From positions 124,001 through 188,000 of the forward strand of contig CAYQTE010000001.1 in the NCBI GenBank assembly GCA_964420285.1: 64,000 nt of DNA, given 5' to 3'. Positions 52,847 through 63,500 of the stretch are shown in pieces. Under the pieces are notes generated by a model. It was not told the origin of the DNA. It ran no database searches and saw only the letters and a program-made list of their open reading frames with translations. The stretch comes from CAYQTE01 sp964420285. Its GTDB lineage: Bacteria > Planctomycetota > Phycisphaerae > Tepidisphaerales > Tepidisphaeraceae. The position numbers and the translations under genes were made by a program. Numbering within the stretch: the first letter of the stretch is position 1; each line of letters starts with the position of its first letter.

Positions 52847-52919
52847 ACCCATGTAGCTCAATCGGTAGAGCGCGCGACTGTTAATCGCGTTTATGGTGGT
52901 TCGAATCCGTCCGTGGGTG
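52847..52919 (+). tRNA. tRNA-Asn(GTT)
   Basis: Acceptor ACCCATG/CGTGGGT, D-stem GCTC/GAGC, anticodon arm CGCGA-CTGTTAA-TCGCG, T-arm GGTGG-TTCGAAT-CCGTC with wobble pairs. Confidence 0.88.
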
Positions 52920-52998
52920 CTGAGCCCGATCAGTAGAACAGGAGAACACGAGAAGGAATCTCCTGCTCACCTGCTCCACCGATCACCTGCTCTGACCC

Positions 52999-53072
52999 GC
53001 TCTCGTCGTCCAATAGTCAGGATGCCCGGCCTTCAAGGGAGAGAATGATGGGTTCGATTCCCACCGGGAGCA
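52999..53072 (+). tRNA. tRNA-Glu(TTC), degenerate anticodon stem
   Basis: Acceptor GCTCTCG/CGGGAGC, D-stem GTCC/GGAT, loop CCTTCAA (anticodon TTC, C33). The anticodon stem CCCGG/GGGAG pairs at only two positions. T-loop TTCGATT. It is preceded by inverted repeats of GAGAACAC/CACCTGCTC type. Confidence 0.65.
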
Positions 53073-53083
53073 TGAGCTTTTTC

Positions 53084-53158
53084 CAGCGTGTAGCGCAGTT
53101 TGGCAGCGCACGTGCCTCGGGCGCACGCTCTTCGAAGGTTCGAATCCTTCCACGCTGA
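53084..53158 (+). tRNA. tRNA-Pro(CGG)
   Basis: Acceptor CAGCGTG/CACGCTG, D-stem GCGC/GCGC, anticodon arm CGTGC-CTCGGGC-GCACG, T-arm GAAGG-TTCGAAT-CCTTC. Fully paired. Confidence 0.92.
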
Positions 53159-53170
53159 TTGTCAAAGCAC

Positions 53171-53256
53171 GCGTAGGTGGCAGAATGGCAATGCAGCGGG
53201 CCGTAACCCCGCCCTCTCTTACGAGATACATGGGGGTTCAAATCCCTCCCTACGCA
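53171..53256 (+). tRNA. tRNA-Tyr(GTA)
   Basis: Class II. Acceptor GCGTAGG/CCTACGC, anticodon arm GCGGG-CCGTAAC-CCCGC (C33 instead of T), variable arm TCTC-TTAC-GAGA, T-arm GGGGG-TTCAAAT-CCCTC. The long variable arm fits bacterial tRNA-Tyr. Confidence 0.85.
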
Positions 53257-53379
53257 TCGCGGCCTCGGCGCGATCGAGCAGGTGAGCGGTAGAACAGTTG
53301 ACAGTAGAGCGAGTGAGCGTTGGTCGTCGGCAACCTCCTGCGGTCTACTGTTCTACAGTTCTTCACTGCCACTTGTAAT
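53257..53379. repeat. Spacer with AGTAGAC-type inverted repeat
   Basis: GGTAGAACAGTTGACAGTAGA near 53290 and GTCTACTGTTCTACAG near 53343 are inverted copies. Similar units lie in the spacers at 51443-51536, 52544-52575 and 52925-52995. Confidence 0.6.
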
Positions 53380-53452
53380 GCGCCGGATGTTCCAATGGCG
53401 GATCGCCCGCCTCCAAAGCGGGAAGCGGCAGGTTCGATCCCTGCACGGCGTG
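53380..53452 (+). tRNA. tRNA-Trp(CCA)
   Basis: Anticodon arm CCCGC-CTCCAAA-GCGGG, T-arm GCAGG-TTCGATC-CCTGC, D-stem GTTC/GGAT. Acceptor GCGCCGG/ACGGCGT has one mismatch and a G-U. Confidence 0.85.
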
Positions 53453-53461
53453 CGTGATGTC

Positions 53462-53532
53462 GACCGCGAAACCGAGTGGCTCGGTGCGGGCCTGCAAAGC
53501 CCGATGCACAGGTTCGATTCCTGTCGTGGTCT
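53462..53532 (+). tRNA. tRNA-Cys(GCA)
   Basis: Acceptor GACCGCG/CGTGGTC, D-arm ACCG-AGTGGCT-CGGT, anticodon arm CGGGC-CTGCAAA-GCCCG, T-arm ACAGG-TTCGATT-CCTGT. Discriminator is T, as in tRNA-Cys. Positions 8-9 are AA rather than TA. Confidence 0.88.
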
Positions 53533-53533
53533 T

Positions 53534-53606
53534 GTGGCCGTAGCTCAACCGGCAGAGCACCGGGATGTGGACCCGGTGGTTGTGAGTTCAAATCTCACCG
53601 GTCAAA
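53534..53606 (+). tRNA. tRNA-His(GTG)
   Basis: Anticodon arm CCGGG-ATGTGGA-CCCGG, D-stem GCTC/GAGC, T-arm GTGAG-TTCAAAT-CTCAC. The acceptor GTGGCCG/CGGTCAA has a mismatched end pair. Starts 1 bp after tRNA-Cys. Last gene of the array. Confidence 0.85.
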
Positions 53607-53719
53607 GGTCGGAACAGGAAATTGGCCGGGCCGTAGGCGCGACCGGCGTCGCCGACCCCGGAGGCACGTCATCGATGGCGAATCAAACGGTTGCCGTTAA
53701 GATTCCTGTCGTCCAAATG

Positions 53720-53734
53720 CAAAGCGGGAAGCGG
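53720..53734 (+). repeat. 15-base copy of a tRNA-Trp segment
   Basis: CAAAGCGGGAAGCGG is identical to 53414-53428 in the tRNA-Trp gene (anticodon loop 3' part and stem). It is likely the scar of a deleted tRNA or of recombination at the array edge. Confidence 0.55.
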
Positions 53735-53742
53735 AGGCCGAG

Positions 53743-53890
53743 ATGCCCTCAACGACCACTGACGCCAATCGGTTTCGATTGCTCCACGGCCCGTATCAAT
53801 CGCCCAATGTGGAGCCGGGCCAAACGCTCCGTTGCGAAATCCGTGGCCGGCTGACGGCGGGTCGGTTCAACGACCCGAATCGCTTAGGAG
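53743..53890 (+). pseudogene. N-terminal remnant of a planctomycete hypothetical protein
   Basis: After GGAGGCCGAG, an ATG opens MPSTTTDANRFRLLHGPYQS and continues to LRCEIRGRLTAGRFNDPNR. This resembles the start of a common planctomycete family of short HTH-like proteins (FRLLxGPYxxPxxxxGxxLxCExRG). After about 50 codons the similarity stops and the reading frame drifts without the expected tail, so it is probably truncated. Confidence 0.45.
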
Positions 53891-54076
53891 CAGGAGTGCC
53901 CAGTGGAAAAGCTGATCGAGTCCGATGGGCAGGCTGTCAGCTATCGTCAATGATCGGGCGTTCCGGCATTGTCGATTTGCTCAAGACGAATCAGCGGGCA
54001 TTTCCACGTTTTCTCCGTTGGCGAATTGGCGCTGCCGCATCGATACTGCAACTGCCGCAACCGATGCCACAATTCG

Positions 54077-54099
54077 TAGTTGAGACGAATTATCAACTA
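54077..54099. promoter_or_regulatory. Palindrome TAGTTGA/TCAACTA
   Basis: Perfect 7-base arms (54077-54083 and 54093-54099) with 9 bases between, just before the paired operator-like sites. Confidence 0.5.
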
Positions 54100-54103
54100 G
54101 CAT

Positions 54104-54121
54104 CTACCGTCATTACGGTAG
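54104..54121. promoter_or_regulatory. Operator-like palindrome, copy 1
   Basis: CTACCGTCATTACGGTAG: 7-base perfect arms around CATT. An identical copy starts 33 bp downstream, about three helical turns, so one protein could bind both on the same DNA face. Confidence 0.6.
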
Positions 54122-54136
54122 AAAGGCAACGAAGGC

Positions 54137-54154
54137 CTACCGTCATTACGGTAG
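54137..54154. promoter_or_regulatory. Operator-like palindrome, copy 2
   Basis: Identical to copy 1 (CTACCGTCATTACGGTAG). It lies about 440 bp before the giant gene. Confidence 0.6.
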
Positions 54155-54590
54155 ATAGTGGGTCAACACGGTTGTCGTCGAAGACGAGTCTTGTATTTCG
54201 CGGCGGTACATGGCCTCGCCAGAGGCCGACTTCGTCGATGCGAAAAGCCCAGATAATTTTCGCAAAGGAAAAGAAAAGAATTGGACTTCGCTGCGCAATT
54301 TCGTTAATATCCGGCTTGCGTTTTACTGTATTTGGAGGGTGAGACGTGGGTCAGCCAAGATCGGCGACGCTGAATTTGATCTCTCGGCTGGTGCAGCGAT
54401 GCCGCCGAAAGATCGAGTTTCTGTTCGCTCTCACCTCATGATAGGTGCCTTTTCTTAAGGCAAAATCTTGACGCGTCGTTCGCCCCATCCGGTGGTCGGA
54501 ATACCGGCCGCCGATTCGCGATGAACGCCATGGTCACGATTGGTTCGCACGCCTGTCGCATGCAGGTTGTACGCTCACAGCGGAGGCAAG

Positions 54591-57500
54591 ATGCACAGCG
54601 GTAATTTCTTCTCGTCGAAGAGCTTTGGCAGTTCGCGCAAATCCCGCAAGACCCGGCGCACGCAAAGCAGCGCCCGGGCCCGCCTCGACTCTGCCGTGCA
54701 GCCCATCCTCGAAAGACTCGAGGACCGAACTCTGCTCTCGTTCAACGCCCTGGGTGCCGGCTCACTCGATCCCAATTTCGGCTCGGCGGGTCTGGTCACC
54801 ACATCGCTCAGCGGCGACCAGGATCAGGTCAACGGGGTCATCGTCGACACGAAGAATAACAACGACATCATTGTCGCCGGGATTTCCAATGGCCAGTTTG
54901 CCGTCAGCGCCTACAGTCCCAACGGCACGCCCCTGGCCAACGGCACCGTGGTCACCGCGATTAATTCCGAAGGCTTTTCTCAGGCAACGGCTCTGACAGT
55001 CGATTCCACCGGCCGGATTCTCGCCGCCGGATACGTTCAGGACGGCACGAGCAACGACGATGTTGTCGTCGCGCGATACGTGTTCACCAGCGGTGGAACG
55101 ACCCTTACCCTGGACACCAGTTTCGGCACCGGAGGATATGTCGTTACCGACCTGAACGGCGCCAAGAAGGCCGATATCGCTAATGCAATTACGACCGATT
55201 CGATGGGCAACATATTTGTCGCTGGCGAAACAGGCAGCGGCGCCACGCAACACGCATTCGTCGCCCGCTACACCACAAGCGGCGCTCTGGACGCCTCGTT
55301 TGCTCCAAACGGCGTGATCGTCGCAACCGGAACCGCGGATCAGGCTAATGCCATTGTCGTAAACTCGACAGGTGGAATCGTCCTGGCTGGCGAACACGGC
55401 GGCACCGCCGAACTGCTCGCCACCAATTACAACGGCAGCAACTGGACTTCACTCACCCGCTATTCCCTGAACCTGGGCGCCAGTACGACGCTTACCAGCA
55501 TTGTTCTGGATGGCAGTGAATATCTCGTCGCCGGTACCGCTGACAGCGATTTCGTCTTGGCGAAAGTGACAAGCGGCTTCTCACTAGACACGAGCTTCGG
55601 CTCGGCCGCATCTGGAAAGGTCGAAACCTCGATCGGCGACTTTGCCCAGGCCAACTCCCTGGCGGTGCAATCCAACGGCAAGATCGTGCTTGCCGGAAAT
55701 GAAACCGATCCCACGAGCAGCGATGAATTTGTCGCCCTGGCCCGATTTTCCGCCAATGGTATTCCGGACAGTACCGCGTTCGGAGCCGGCGGCGTCGTCA
55801 CCACCGATTTCACCGGCAACGCAAGCTCAGACTCGGTGGCCAACGGCGTGGCGATTCAGCCCGACGGCCTAATCGTGGCCGCGGGCTATACGGGCTCACC
55901 CACAGATTTCGCCCTGGCCCGCTATGTCGCCAATAATGCGCCTGTCTCGGCCAACGCCACCGCGTCGCTGGATTCGATCGCCGAGAACAATCTCACCTCC
56001 GCTGGCACCAGTGTCGCCGCGCTGGTGTCGCGTTTTGGCATGAGCGATCCTGACGGCGATGTCGTCGGCCTGGCCATCACCGGCATCGACAATACCTACG
56101 GAACGTGGCAATACTCCACCGGCTCTGGCTGGACGAACATCCCCGCGACTGTCAGCGACGGCGGTGCGTTGCTTATGGTCCCCGGCGACCTGATCCGATT
56201 CGTGCCCCGCACCGACATCACCGGCGCCGTGTCTATCAGCGTCCGCGCCTGGGACCAGACCACTGGCAGCGACAACACGCTGGCGAACATCACCGCCAAC
56301 GCCGACGCCAATTACAATTCCTACAGCAATGACACCTATACGGCCAGCATCACCATCACACCGGCGTCCCCGCCCGCGTTTGTCTACGTCGATGCCGCTT
56401 GGTCCGGCGCAGCGCCGAACTCGAATGTCACCGATGCCTTCGGCCAGCACACATTCGGCCAGGACGCCTTCGCAACCATCCAGGCCGGCGTCAACGCGGT
56501 CACTGCAGGCGGTACGGTCTATGTCGATGCCGGAACCTACGCCGAGAACGTGACCATTGGCTCGCCCGTCAGCCTGCTGGGTCCCAACGCTTCCATCAAC
56601 GCCAATGTGCCAGGTTCGCGAGTCGCCGAAGCCATCATCGCCAATCCCACGACACCGCTTCCCGGCGACGGCGAGGGCATTGTGGTCACCGCAGCTACGG
56701 GAACCGTTATCATCAAGGGTTTCACGATCAACCAGCCGACCACGGACATCTTCTCCGAGGGTAATGCGGCGATCGACGTCGAGAACAATATCGTCAGCGG
56801 CGCCAGTGGCCCTGGCGGCGCCGGATTGTACGGTATCTTCGTCAATGCGGCGGCTTCTTCCACCATCATTGACAACGCCGTCAGCAACGAACAGGGTGGC
56901 GTCGGGGCCGGTTCAGTTACCGGCGATGCAACCATCGCGGGCAATACATTCGCCAGCGTGCTTGAGGGCATCACCGCCAACTCGGTCGGCGGAACTGTCT
57001 CCATCACGGGCAACACCGTTGGCACGGGTTCCTACGCGGCGATTGAGATTGCCGGAAGCGAGGGAAATGTCGCCGTCCAGAACAACACGCTCACGGCCTC
57101 CGAGGCGGGAATCTACCTCGACGGCGATAACGTCCTGACCGGTTCACTAACCATCGGCGGCCCGTCAGAAGGCAACACGATCACGCTTACCAACACCGGT
57201 GCTGCGGGAATCTACACGCTGGAATCCGGCCACATTCCGGGACCGAGCAGCCCGGCATTGGTTGAATACAACACCATCACCGGTGCCGGCACCGGCATGG
57301 ACCTGATCGCCTCCAATGTCTCGGCCAGCAATAACACGCTCAGCAGCTTGGCCACAGGCATTCAGGTGGCCTTCGACAGCACCGCCTCGATCTCCGGAAA
57401 CACTATTGATTCCACAACCACTGGTATCCTCGTCACCGGTGCCTCGGCCAGTATCACTGGCAACAGCATCTACGACAACGGCACCGGCATCGAACTCGCA

Positions 57501-60500
57501 AGCGCCGCCAACGGCTCGGTTACCGGCAACGATTTCGACAACGCCACCACCGGTCCGGTCAATGTCGCTGATCTGCAGATCGACTCCGGCGCCAGCGCTG
57601 TGACCGACGGCGGAGGCAACAGGTTTGCCGGCACGCAATTCATCAGTAATCTGGCATCCGGCAACGTTCTCAACGCCACCAGCGACACGTTCAGCGGCAC
57701 GCCGGCCGGTTCGCTGTCGCTGTCCCAGGCCTACGCCGTCGAAGACCGCATCACCGATGCGATCGACGCCAGTGGCCTTGGTTTTGTCCGCATCCAGAGC
57801 GGCGAAGTGTTCGTCACGCCCAACAGCTACCTGAATCCGGCCACCGATGACACCGGCGCTATTCAGCGCGCCGTCGACGCCGCCTCGTCGGGCGACACCG
57901 TCAATGTCGAAGCCGGCGCCTACATCGACAACGTCGTCGTACCCAAGTCTCTGACCATCCTCGGCCCCAACGCCAACATCGACCCCAACACCGCAACGCG
58001 CGGCGCCGAAGCGGTTGTCGTACCGGCCGTAGCCGACATCGAGTCCGGCGACGGCGGCTCGGGCGATACCAGCGGAACCATCTTCCGCCTCGGCGATCCC
58101 GGCAATCCCACCAACGCCATTACCGTCACCATCAACGGCCTGACCATCGACGGCAACAACACCGCGCTGTCGACCGCGTCGGGACGTCTGCTCAACGGCG
58201 TCTATGTCGACACCGGCACCGGCATCGACAACAGCGTCAGCTCCTACGACACCAATCCCGGCGGCATGAACACCACGATGATCGTCAAGTACAACATCAT
58301 CGAGAATCTCGACCGCTACGGCGTTATCGGGGACACAGTCAACGGCGGCACGCCCATCACCGGCTCGGTGGTCAGCTACAACAAGATCAACAATATCCCC
58401 TCCGGGAACAATTTTGGCGGCGATCGCGGCCGCGGTGTTGCCTTCGAGAACAATTACTACGGCACCGTCAGCTACAACACCATCACCAACGTCAACGTCG
58501 GCTATCAGAACGACAACTTCTACCTCCCCGATCCGTCCGGTCTGGGTCTGGTCATCGAGAACAACACGATCAGCACCTACCATCGCGGCATCTTCTACAA
58601 CCTGATGTACGAGGGCGCTTCGACGGGAACCATCGCCAATAACAGCATCTCGGTCGATACTTCCGGCCTGGGGGCCGATGCCAACAACTTCGGCCTGGAA
58701 ATCATCTCGGTGGAAAGCGGTGTGGGCGTCACCGTTACCAACAACAGCGATACCGGCTCCGCCTACGGTGTGCTGATCACCGGAGACAACACCGCGGCGG
58801 GCTTGACCGTCAGCGGCGGCACGCTGAGCGACAACGAATACGGCGTCTACGTCACCGACAACGACCCGCAGTTCCCATCCGATGGCGACACGCCCAACGC
58901 CGTCATCAGCGGCATCACCATTACCGGCGCCACCGCCGCGGGCGTCTATGTCCAGGAAGCCAATGGCCAGACCGTCGGCGCCAGCATCACCGGTGGCACC
59001 AGCATCAGCGGCAGCCCGACCGGAATCCTCGTCAGTGGCGCGGATGCGTCCCTGGCCTTCTCGGGAACATCGCCGGCAACCCTCTCCTCGATCAGCGGCA
59101 ACTACATCGCCCTGACCAATGGAGCGATGCAAGGTGAGACGATCGATGCGACGAATGTGAGCTTCGGCGGGTATGTCGGCAGCAGAATCAGCAACGTCCC
59201 GGCCAATTTGGCCGGGTTCTACGGCGTCGAAGACAAGCTCACCGATTATCTGGACAATCCGACGCTCGGCTATGTCGAATTGAATCCGGCCAATGTTTTC
59301 GTCACGCAACTCAGCGACACGATCAACGGCGCCATTCAGCGCGCCGTTAATGTTTCCAGCCCGACGAGCAACACGAATATCTACCTCCAGGCCGGCACCT
59401 ACGTGGCCAATAGTGGGTTCGTGGTTTCGGGTTCGGCCGTGGGCGGCGCCGGCCGGGAAGTCGCCGGGCTCAACATCAACAAGCCGGTCACGCTCATCGG
59501 GCCCAATACCAGCTTTACACCCACGTCACCGAGCGGCGCGCCGGCCAATGCGCAGGCGACCATCGTTCCGGGGGCATCCGACGCCAATCCCTACGACCAG
59601 ACCGCGGTCATCGTCGTACTGGTCAATTCGAACAACGTCACCATCGAAGGCGTCACCGTCGATGGAACCAACTCCAACCTAAGCGAACATTACTCAGATA
59701 CAGGCACCGACACCTACGGCTATGGCCCAGCGAATCCGCATGTGGGCTACGTGACGGCCAATAGCTCAACTCCCATCGACGCCTCCGAAGACATCGCCTC
59801 CTATGCCAACGTCGGAAATATCACCATTCAGAACGACGTCGTGGAAAACGCCGGCATGCTGGGCGTCGATTTCAACAACGGCCTAGACTACTCCGGCTCG
59901 ACCACTTCCGGCAACACAATCGCCAAGAACCTGATCCAGAACATCTCCGACGCCTACGGCTGGGGCGACGGCATCAATCTGTACGACAACTTCTACGCAG
60001 CCGTCACCCACAACGTGATCTACAACGTCTATGCCGGCGTGCAGGTGGGCAACTTCTTCCAGGCCGATACGTTGCACGATTCCCCCAGCATCTCCAACAA
60101 CCAGATCAACGCCGGCTCGGTCGGCATCTTCTACAACCTCAGCTACGACGCCAGCACACCTTTTACTGTCACTGGCAACACCATCACGGCCGTCAACAAT
60201 CCGCTGTACACCGCGTGGGATGGCATTTTTGTTGCCACGGCCACTGACGATACGCTCGCGGTTGATTTCAACAGCGACACCGTCGATGGCAGCGGCGCGA
60301 ACCCCGCCACACAGACCGTCGGCTACGACGTCTGGGATTCGGCCGGTACGCAAATCACCGGCGGCTCGGTGACCGGTGTGGATGATGGCGTGTGGCTCAA
60401 CAGCTACGAAGGCTATCAGAGCCCGGGCGGACCAGCCTCCATTACGCTCGATGGCGCCAACCTCACCGCCAGCCAGATCGGCGTGTACGTTGAAGACAGC

Positions 60501-63500
60501 TCGGTGGCCTATCTGTCCGCCTTTACCAACCCAGTCCCGGCAGTGTCCGCCACGATCGAGGGCAACAGTGTCATCACCGGCGGGTCCGGCACGGGAATCC
60601 TGGTCAGCGGTCGTAACGCCAGCGCGACCGTTACGGACAGCACGATCGATCCGGCCGCCATCGGAATCGACATCGAAAACGGTGCCAGTGCCACCATCAC
60701 CGGCAACACCTTCTCCGGCAACTCCCTGGACCTGAAGGTCGGGGCCGGCAGCACGGTGACAAGCTTCACGAACAACGCCTTGAGCGGCGCCCGGTATATC
60801 GAAGACCTTGCGTCCGGCACTGTCCTCAATGCGACCACCGACACGTTCAACGTCGGAGCCTCTGATGCGCCCATTGCCGGTGATGCTCTGAATCTGACCC
60901 AGGCCTTCGCCGTCGAAGACCGCATCACCGACTACCTCGATAATCCGGCCAACGGCTATGTCGAACTGAATTCCAACAAGGTTTACGTCACCCAACTCAG
61001 CGACCATACTACCCCTGGCGCCATTCAACGCGGCGTCAATGTCGCGCCTGTCAACGGCACCGTGAATGTCTCCACGGGAACATTTGTCGGCGAAGTGGAC
61101 GTCGTCCGGAACCTCACCCTTACCGGCGCCGGCCAGGGCAACACGATTGTCCAAGCTCCGGCCACACCGCCGGCCTCACCCGCGTTTGTCGACGGCGGAG
61201 TTCGTATCTATCCGGTCATCGGCGCGGTTGGCGCAACCGTGCAGGTTGAGCAGTTGACTGTGGACGGCGCCGGACTGGGCGGCAACTACAACGGCGGATT
61301 CGAGGGCGTTGCTTTCTTCAATGCGGGCGGAACCGTTGATCATGTGACCGTCAAGAACATCACCAATTCCCCCTACGATGGCGATGGGATTTACGCCGAT
61401 AGCAGCGATTCCAGCGCACACTCGCTGACAGTGACCAACGACAGCATTTCCGATTACGAAAAGAACGGCATGGCTTTGACCGGAGCCGGCCTTACTGTCG
61501 ACGTCGAACACAACACGATCACGGGCGCCTCCCCGAACCCCATTTCGTATATCGCACAAAACGGCATCGTGCTTGGCAACGTCCTGGGCTTCCTCTCAAA
61601 TGGCGGTTCCGGCACCATTTCGAACAACACGATCAGCGACAACAGCTACCAAACAACCTCTGCCTCTAATTACTCGGCGACCGGCATCCTGCTCTTCCTC
61701 TCGAACGGCACAACTACGGTGGACGGCAATACCATCAGCCACTGCGATGTTGGAATTTGGGGCTATGACACGACCGGCGCGGTAAGCATTTCGGGCAACA
61801 CCGTCTCAACCGCTCCCCTCGCCGGGATTGTCGGTTATATCGGGCAATTCGCGATTGACGGCAACACCGTCGAGAACGACGCGGCCAATGGATACTACGG
61901 CAATACAGGCGACGGCATCGATCTCTTTGGCGATGTGACGGGAAGCGCGGTCCAGAACAACCTGGTTCAGAACAACACCGGCAGCGGTATCTATGTCGAT
62001 AACAGCGTAACGCTCGATCCTGGATCCCTGGCCATCAACAACAACTCTATCACCGACAACGCCACGGGAGCCGGCCTGCTCGACGCAGTCGGCAATCCCG
62101 TCGCCGGGCTGGATAATGAATCCACCATCACGATCAACGCCGCCAACAACTGGTGGGGCAGCACCAACGGCCCGACCTCTTCCCTCAACTCCTACAACGT
62201 CGGCGCCCAAGGCGACAGCGAAACCGGCCCGGCCACCATCGCCCCCTGGCTGACCAGCGGCACCAACAGCGCAGCGATTGGCGAGCCCGGCTTCTATCCT
62301 GCCTCCAGCGTCAACTACGCTCCCATCGAAGACACCGCATGGGGCACGTTCTTCGGATCCATACAGTCGGCCGTCAACGCTCCCACCACCCAGAACGGCG
62401 ACACGATCACTGTTGCATCCGGCGCCTACACCGAGAACGTGGTCATTTCCAAGAGCCTGACGATTGCCGGCGCCGGCCAGGCCAACACGATCGTCTACCC
62501 GGCCGTGTCCGATCCGCAGGGTCTCACCACCGGCAGCACCGTCATGCTTGTCCAGTCGAACAACGTGACGATCCAGGATCTGACCATTAACGGCGACAAC
62601 CCGAACCATACGTCGGGTGTCGTGGTTGGTGGGGCTGACATCGATGCCCGCCGCGGCATCGTCACCGATTACAACCAGCCCGTTTCCTATTCGGCAATGA
62701 CCGTCACGAACGTCACTGTCGAGAACGTCTACCTCCGCGGCATTGAGTACTGCGATGGCACCGAAGGTTTCAACGGCACGTTCGATTTCGAGAATGACAT
62801 TGTCACCAACGTGCAGGGAGATCCCAGTTCTGTCGCCATCTTCAACTACGCCGGCTCCGGCATCATCAACAACGACATTGTCAGCTATGCCAACGACGCC
62901 ATTTCCGCCAATCATTCCCGCGGAACCCAGTTCACCAATAACCAGATCAGCTACTCCGGCAGCGGCATCCACACCGATAACATGAACGATTCCGGCGGCA
63001 CGCCCGACTTGATCGATGGGAACATCGTCACAAACGGCGAGCCCGGCAGCTATGGCATCTACGTCTTTGTGCCATACGCCAATATCAACGTCAGCAACAA
63101 CCAGGTGTCCGACAACGACATCGGCCTAGGCGTTTTTGGCGGCGCCGGCGGTATCGTCAACTTCAAGAACAACACAGTGACCCTCAACTCCGCCCGGGCT
63201 GGCTCGATGGGCGCTTATATCAGCACCACCACGTTCTATTGGGGTCAAATGAGCGTGTCGGCCGAATTCACCGGCACAAACACGATTTCCAATTTCGACA
63301 CCGGCATCTACATCGAGCAGAATCCGACCAGCTCCAACGCCACCACCGCCGTGTCGATTGCCGGCGTGGCCCTGAGCAACAACGCCACCGGCATCCAGAT
63401 CAACGGCGGCACCGTGACCATGACCAGCGGGTCCATCACCGGCGGCGCAACCGGTCTGGCCATCGATAACCAGACGACGTTTACCGATTACAACACGTAC

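Larger units (their letters stand above)
53891..54590. other. Upstream region of the giant gene
   Basis: 700 bp, more AT-rich than the flanks, with no convincing gene. It contains three palindromic sites (below) between 54077 and 54154. Confidence 0.5.

Noticed and set aside
51422..53379. CRISPR-like array
   Set aside because: The repeats are short, irregular in spacing and partly inverted, and they alternate with tRNA genes; there are no cas genes.
54210..54458. 82-codon frame before the giant gene
   Set aside because: Lys/Arg-rich start without a ribosome site, no motif, and located in the operator-containing upstream region.
57165..59309. 714-codon open frame on the minus strand
   Set aside because: It lies fully antisense to the giant surface protein, whose Gly/Asn/Thr-rich codons leave the opposite strand free of stops; its translation is low complexity (GVGVGA, DGVG) with no family motif.
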